Shown here: in pieces, positions 5,940-8,474 of the stretch
Layout of the letters: each line of letters begins with the position of its first letter
How positions within the stretch are numbered: the first letter of the stretch is position 1
Made by a program: the position numbers and the translations under genes
NCBI GenBank assembly: GCA_900756875.1
Contig: CAAELW010000157.1
Span: forward strand, 1-8,474
Reading direction: 5' to 3'
DNA length: 8,474 bases
Origin: Pasteurellaceae bacterium
Lineage (GTDB): Bacteria; Pseudomonadota; Gammaproteobacteria; Enterobacterales; Pasteurellaceae
Notes under the pieces: model-generated
What the model saw: the letters and a program-made list of their open reading frames with translations, nothing else
Database searches by the model: none
What the model was told of the DNA's origin: nothing

Positions 5940-7274
5940 TTACAGAATAAATCGACTTAAATCTTCATTTTCAATCACTTCGCCTAATGCATCTGTGACA
6001 TAAGCGGCATCGATATTAACGGTTTGGCCGTCCATTTCGCTCGCATCAAATGAAATTTTATCCATTAAACGTTCCATAACAGTATGTAAACGTCTTGCGC
6101 CGATATTCTCCGTTTTCTCATTCACACGGAAGGCAGCTTCGGCAATTTTCTTAATCGCATCTTGTGTAAACTCAATGCTCACGCCTTCTGTTGCCATGAG
6201 CGCTTTATATTGCTCCGTTAAAGACGCATTTGGTTCAGTTAAAATACGCTCAAAGTCTTCTGCCGTTAATGCAGACAATTCAACACGAATTGGCAAACGA
6301 CCTTGCAACTCTGGGATTAAATCCGATGGACGCGCCACTTGGAATGCACCCGATGCAATAAAGAGGATATGATCGGTTTTCACCATCCCGTGTTTAGTAT
6401 TAACCGTTGAACCTTCCACTAATGGCAATAAGTCACGTTGCACACCTTCACGTGAGACATCCGCACCACTGTATTCGCCTTTTTTACAGATCTTATCGAT
6501 CTCATCAATAAACACGATACCATTTTGCTCAACGGCATCAATGGCTTTTTGTTTCAATTCTTCTGGGTTAATCAATTTGGCTGCTTCATCATCAATTAAG
6601 GTTTTTAACGCATCCTTAATTTTCATTTTGCGTTTTTTGGTTTTATCCGAACCCAGGCTTTGGAACATGGATTGCAACTGATTAGTCATTTCTTCCATAC
6701 CTGGAGGTGCCATGATTTCCACACCCATTGAAACACCCGCAGACACATCAATTTCGATTTCTTTATCGTCTAATTGACCTTCACGTAATTTTTTACGGAA
6801 CGCTTGGCGAGTACTACTGTTGGTGTCGTGGTTTTCCACTTCACCCCATTGATTTTTTGGTGGTGGTAGTAATGCATCTAAAATACGATCTTCAGCCGCA
6901 TCTTCTGCTTTCGCACGATTTTTCGCGATTTCTTGTTGGCGAACCAATTTCATCGCACTATCGGTTAAATCACGGATAATGGAATCCACTTCTTTCCCCA
7001 CATAGCCCACTTCGGTGAACTTCGTCGCTTCCACTTTAATGAAAGGTGCATTGGCTAATTTTGCGAGACGGCGTGCAATCTCGGTTTTCCCCACACCTGT
7101 TGGCCCAATCATTAAAATATTTTTAGGGGTTACTTCATGGCGAAGTGGTTCTTGCAACTGCATTCTTCTCCAACGGTTACGCAATGCGATCGCGACCGCT
7201 CTTTTCGCCTCTTTTTGGCCGATAATATGTTGATCTAATTCGGAAACAATTTCACGAGGGGTCATTTCAGACAT
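5940..7274 (-). CDS. hslU: HslU, ATPase/unfoldase subunit of the HslVU protease
   Basis: AAA+ hexameric unfoldase that recognises, unfolds and feeds proteins to the HslV peptidase. Cytosolic, 444 residues, against 443 in E. coli. Walker A is GPTGVGKTE (57-65, Lys63). The pore loop GYVG is at 90-93. The intermediate domain lies at about 110-240. Walker B is IVFIDEID, with Asp257 and Glu258. Sensor and arginine-finger region: [29 protein letters not shown], and sensor 2 lies in [15 protein letters not shown]. The C-terminus DLSRFIL is the peptide that inserts into HslV and opens its active site. It lies nine bases after hslV, and its ribosome site (AAGGA) overlaps the hslV stop codon, so translation is coupled. 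It ends at the bidirectional terminator. Confidence 0.98.
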   Translation of the reverse strand: MSEMTPREIVSELDQHIIGQKEAKRAVAIALRNRWRRMQLQEPLRHEVTPKNILMIGPTGVGKTEIARRLAKLANAPFIKVEATKFTEVGYVGKEVDSIIRDLTDSAMKLVRQQEIAKNRAKAEDAAEDRILDALLPPPKNQWGEVENHDTNSSTRQAFRKKLREGQLDDKEIEIDVSAGVSMGVEIMAPPGMEEMTNQLQSMFQSLGSDKTKKRKMKIKDALKTLIDDEAAKLINPEELKQKAIDAVEQNGIVFIDEIDKICKKGEYSGADVSREGVQRDLLPLVEGSTVNTKHGMVKTDHILFIASGAFQVARPSDLIPELQGRLPIRVELSALTAEDFERILTEPNASLTEQYKALMATEGVSIEFTQDAIKKIAEAAFRVNEKTENIGARRLHTVMERLMDKISFDASEMDGQTVNIDAAYVTDALGEVIENEDLSRFIL

Positions 7275-7283
7275 AATTTTTCC

Positions 7284-7814
7284 TTATTTATTCGGTAATT
7301 CTTCGATAGTGAAATTCGTATTGGTAAACACGCAAATATCACCGGAAATTTTTAAAGACTTCTCAACAATTTCACGTGCTGATAAATCGGTATTTTCCAC
7401 CAACGCACGAGCTGCCGACAACGCATAATTACCACCAGAACCAATGGCTAAAATCTGATCGGCTTCTGGTTGCACCACATCACCAATACCGGTAATGATT
7501 AAACTTTCTTTTTCATCCGCCACAATCAGCATTGCTTCTAACTTGCGTAACGCACGATCGGTTCGCCAATCTTTGGCTAATTCCACCGCGGCTTTTAACA
7601 AATGCCCTTGATGCATTTCTAATTTACGCTCAAATAATTCAAATAAGGTGAACGCATCGGCTGTACCACCTGCGAAACCGGCTAAAACTTTGCCATTATA
7701 TAAACGGCGTACTTTGCGGGCATTCCCTTTCATCACTGTATTGCCTAGTGAAACCTGTCCATCGCCCCCAACAACCACTTGGCCATTACGACGTACGCTT
7801 ACAATTGTTGTCAT
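7284..7814 (-). CDS. hslV: HslV, peptidase subunit of the HslVU protease
   Basis: Proteasome-beta-like threonine peptidase that forms two stacked hexamers and works with HslU. It has 176 residues, the usual length. After removal of Met1 the nucleophile is Thr2 (TTIVSVRR). Asp18 in GGDGQVSLG and Lys34 in [10 protein letters not shown] are the other active-site residues, corresponding to Asp17 and Lys33 of the mature protein. [14 protein letters not shown] and the loop [15 protein letters not shown] are family hallmarks. The start is fixed because the Thr must follow Met1. AAGGA lies eight bases before the ATG. First gene of hslVU, with a heat-shock promoter upstream and a short AU-rich hairpin at the predicted message start. 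Confidence 0.98.
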   Translation of the reverse strand: MTTIVSVRRNGQVVVGGDGQVSLGNTVMKGNARKVRRLYNGKVLAGFAGGTADAFTLFELFERKLEMHQGHLLKAAVELAKDWRTDRALRKLEAMLIVADEKESLIITGIGDVVQPEADQILAIGSGGNYALSAARALVENTDLSAREIVEKSLKISGDICVFTNTNFTIEELPNK

Positions 7815-7849
7815 TCTTTTTATCCTTCTTTTAAGAAAAGTTATTCGTT

Positions 7850-7878
7850 ATATGGCGATCGATTCCACCAAATTCAAG
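7850..7878 (-). promoter_or_regulatory. Predicted sigma-32 heat-shock promoter of hslVU
   Basis: On the minus strand there is a -35 CTTGAAT (7878-7872; consensus CTTGAAA), a 14-base spacer and a -10 CGCCATAT (7857-7850; consensus CCCCATnT). Only one defined base differs in each element. The start of transcription would be near 7843, about 29 bases before the ATG. Sigma-32 control of hslVU is established in E. coli, so position and function agree. Confidence 0.8.
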
Positions 7879-7921
7879 GGGAAATTTTTCTTTGATGCTT
7901 TATTAAACAATCATCTCAAAA

Positions 7922-7943
7922 AAATGTGACAAAGATCACTTTT
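7922..7943. promoter_or_regulatory. Near-consensus CRP binding site upstream of aphA
   Basis: TGTGA (7925-7929), six bases CAAAGA, then TCACT (7936-7940), with the A-rich left flank and T-rich right flank typical of CRP sites. The left core is TGTGA, not TGCGA, so it looks like an ordinary CRP site and not the Sxy-dependent competence type. Its centre (7932.5) is about 42 bases before the predicted aphA start, a class II activator position. Confidence 0.8.
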
Positions 7944-7946
7944 TTA

Positions 7947-7966
7947 AATAGCAAACGATTGCTATT
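7947..7966. promoter_or_regulatory. LacI/PurR-family type operator palindrome over the aphA promoter
   Basis: A 20-base palindrome with a central CG. AATAGCAA (7947-7954) and TTGCTATT (7959-7966) are perfect complements around ACGA. The core GCAAACGATTGC fits the PurR pattern GCAAnCGnTTnC, but the outermost bases are TA...TA, not the A...T of the full PurR box. It lies just after the CRP site and covers the start of the -10, as expected for a repressor site. It could instead be another LacI/GalR-type operator. Confidence 0.55.
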
Positions 7967-7968
7967 AT
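7963..7968 (+). promoter_or_regulatory. Predicted -10 element of aphA
   Basis: TATTAT, 5 of 6 to consensus, with only a run of T at the -35 position (7940-7945), as is common where CRP activates from position -41.5. Start near 7975 gives a 60-base leader. The ribosome site GAGGA is at 8026-8030, four bases before the ATG. Confidence 0.5.
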
Positions 7969-8034
7969 TTCACACCCATATTTTAAAGGAATATGATTGG
8001 TTACAAGTAAAACAAACTACTTAATGAGGAAAAC

Positions 8035-8474
8035 ATGAAAAATTTACTTAAACTTTCTGCCATTGCAATTTTAGCGGCAAGCGCAGTCTCTACTTTTGCA
8101 TCAAACAAAGAACCTTACACTGAACAAGGTACAAATGCTCGTGAAATGACAGAGCAAAAACCGATTCACTGGATCTCTGTTGAGCAATTGAAAAAAGAAT
8201 TGGAAGGCAAAGCACCAATTAATGTAAGCTTCGACATTGACGATACTGTACTTTTCAGTAGTCCTTGTTTCTATCACGGTCAAGAAAAATACTCACCAGG
8301 AAAAAATGATTACTTAAAAAATCAAGATTTCTGGAATGAAGTGAATGCAGGTTGTGACCAATATTCCATTCCAAAACAAATTGCGGTGGATTTAATTAAT
8401 ATGCACCAAGCACGTGGTGACCAAATTTATTTTATTACCGGTCGTACAGCGGGCGATAAAGATGGTGTGACACC
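8035..8474 (+). CDS. aphA: Class B acid phosphatase AphA, C-terminus cut by window edge
   Basis: Periplasmic, metal-dependent non-specific acid phosphatase and phosphotransferase of the DDDD/HAD superfamily. It dephosphorylates nucleotides and other organic phosphates outside the inner membrane. 146 residues are visible, about 60% of the usual 237. Signal peptide residues 1-22 end in TFA. Motif I, FDIDDTVLFSSP, holds nucleophile Asp67 and acid/base Asp69. Motif II is the Thr of FITGRT (Thr135, Arg137). Later motifs with the remaining Asp ligands lie beyond the edge. Cys78 and Cys107 stand where E. coli AphA, as I recall it, has Gly and Trp, so a disulfide is possible. Control region: CRP site, palindromic operator and a -10, divergent from hslVU. 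This fits a catabolic, nucleotide-scavenging role. Confidence 0.95.
   Translation, partial: MKNLLKLSAIAILAASAVSTFASNKEPYTEQGTNAREMTEQKPIHWISVEQLKKELEGKAPINVSFDIDDTVLFSSPCFYHGQEKYSPGKNDYLKNQDFWNEVNAGCDQYSIPKQIAVDLINMHQARGDQIYFITGRTAGDKDGVT

Noticed and set aside
5665..5950. Long overlapping reading frames opposite and out of frame over the slyD tail
   Set aside because: They are by-products of the CAY/GGY repeats encoding the His/Gly tail. The proteins are low-complexity Thr/Val/Ile/Met runs.
7993..8010. Five-codon reading frame (MIGYK) in the aphA leader
   Set aside because: AAGGA is only two bases from its ATG and the peptide has no regulatory codons. It is probably chance.

Overview
The window comes from a Haemophilus-like member of the Pasteurellaceae. 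Two lines of evidence support this. Six exact copies of the 9-base DNA uptake signal sequence of the H. influenzae type (AAGTGCGGT or its complement) are scattered through genes and intergenic gaps. The proteins are also clearly gammaproteobacterial (HslU, HslV, SlyD, TruD, SurE and RraB align closely with the E. coli proteins as I remember them), in an AT-rich genome. I cannot fix the species from the sequence alone.

Layout. (1) Bases 1-3778, minus strand, form one compact run read right to left: truD (tRNA pseudouridine-13 synthase), surE (5'/3'-nucleotidase), a YqaA-type DedA-like membrane protein, a 62-residue lipoprotein, and nlpD/lppB (LysM plus degenerate M23 murein hydrolase activator), which is cut by the window start. 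This matches the E. coli truD-surE-pcm-nlpD order, but the pcm position holds yqaA plus the small lipoprotein. (2) Bases 3779-3986 are a divergent control region. It holds a truD promoter, a structured truD leader that looks like an intrinsic terminator, and an rraB promoter. (3) Bases 3987-5874, plus strand, hold rraB (RNase E inhibitor), a terminator, a periplasmic SIMPL-domain protein, and slyD (metal-binding prolyl isomerase). (4) A paired inverted uptake sequence at 5892-5923 forms a two-way terminator between slyD and the convergent hslVU operon. (5) hslV-hslU (minus strand, 5940-7814) encode the ATP-dependent HslVU protease and are preceded by a good sigma-32 heat-shock promoter. (6) Bases 7815-8034 are a second divergent control region. 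It carries the heat-shock promoter on one side and, for aphA on the other, a near-consensus CRP site and a LacI/PurR-type palindrome lying across the -10. (7) aphA (class B acid phosphatase) begins at 8035 and is cut by the window end.

The gene content is mostly conserved housekeeping: RNA modification and turnover, protein folding and proteolysis, envelope and cell-division support, and nucleotide salvage. I found no mobile element, CRISPR array, tRNA or rRNA, and no clearly new multi-gene system. The points most worth a second look are the structured truD leader, the operator over the aphA promoter, and the small lipoprotein that looks like a duplicate of the NlpD N-terminus.
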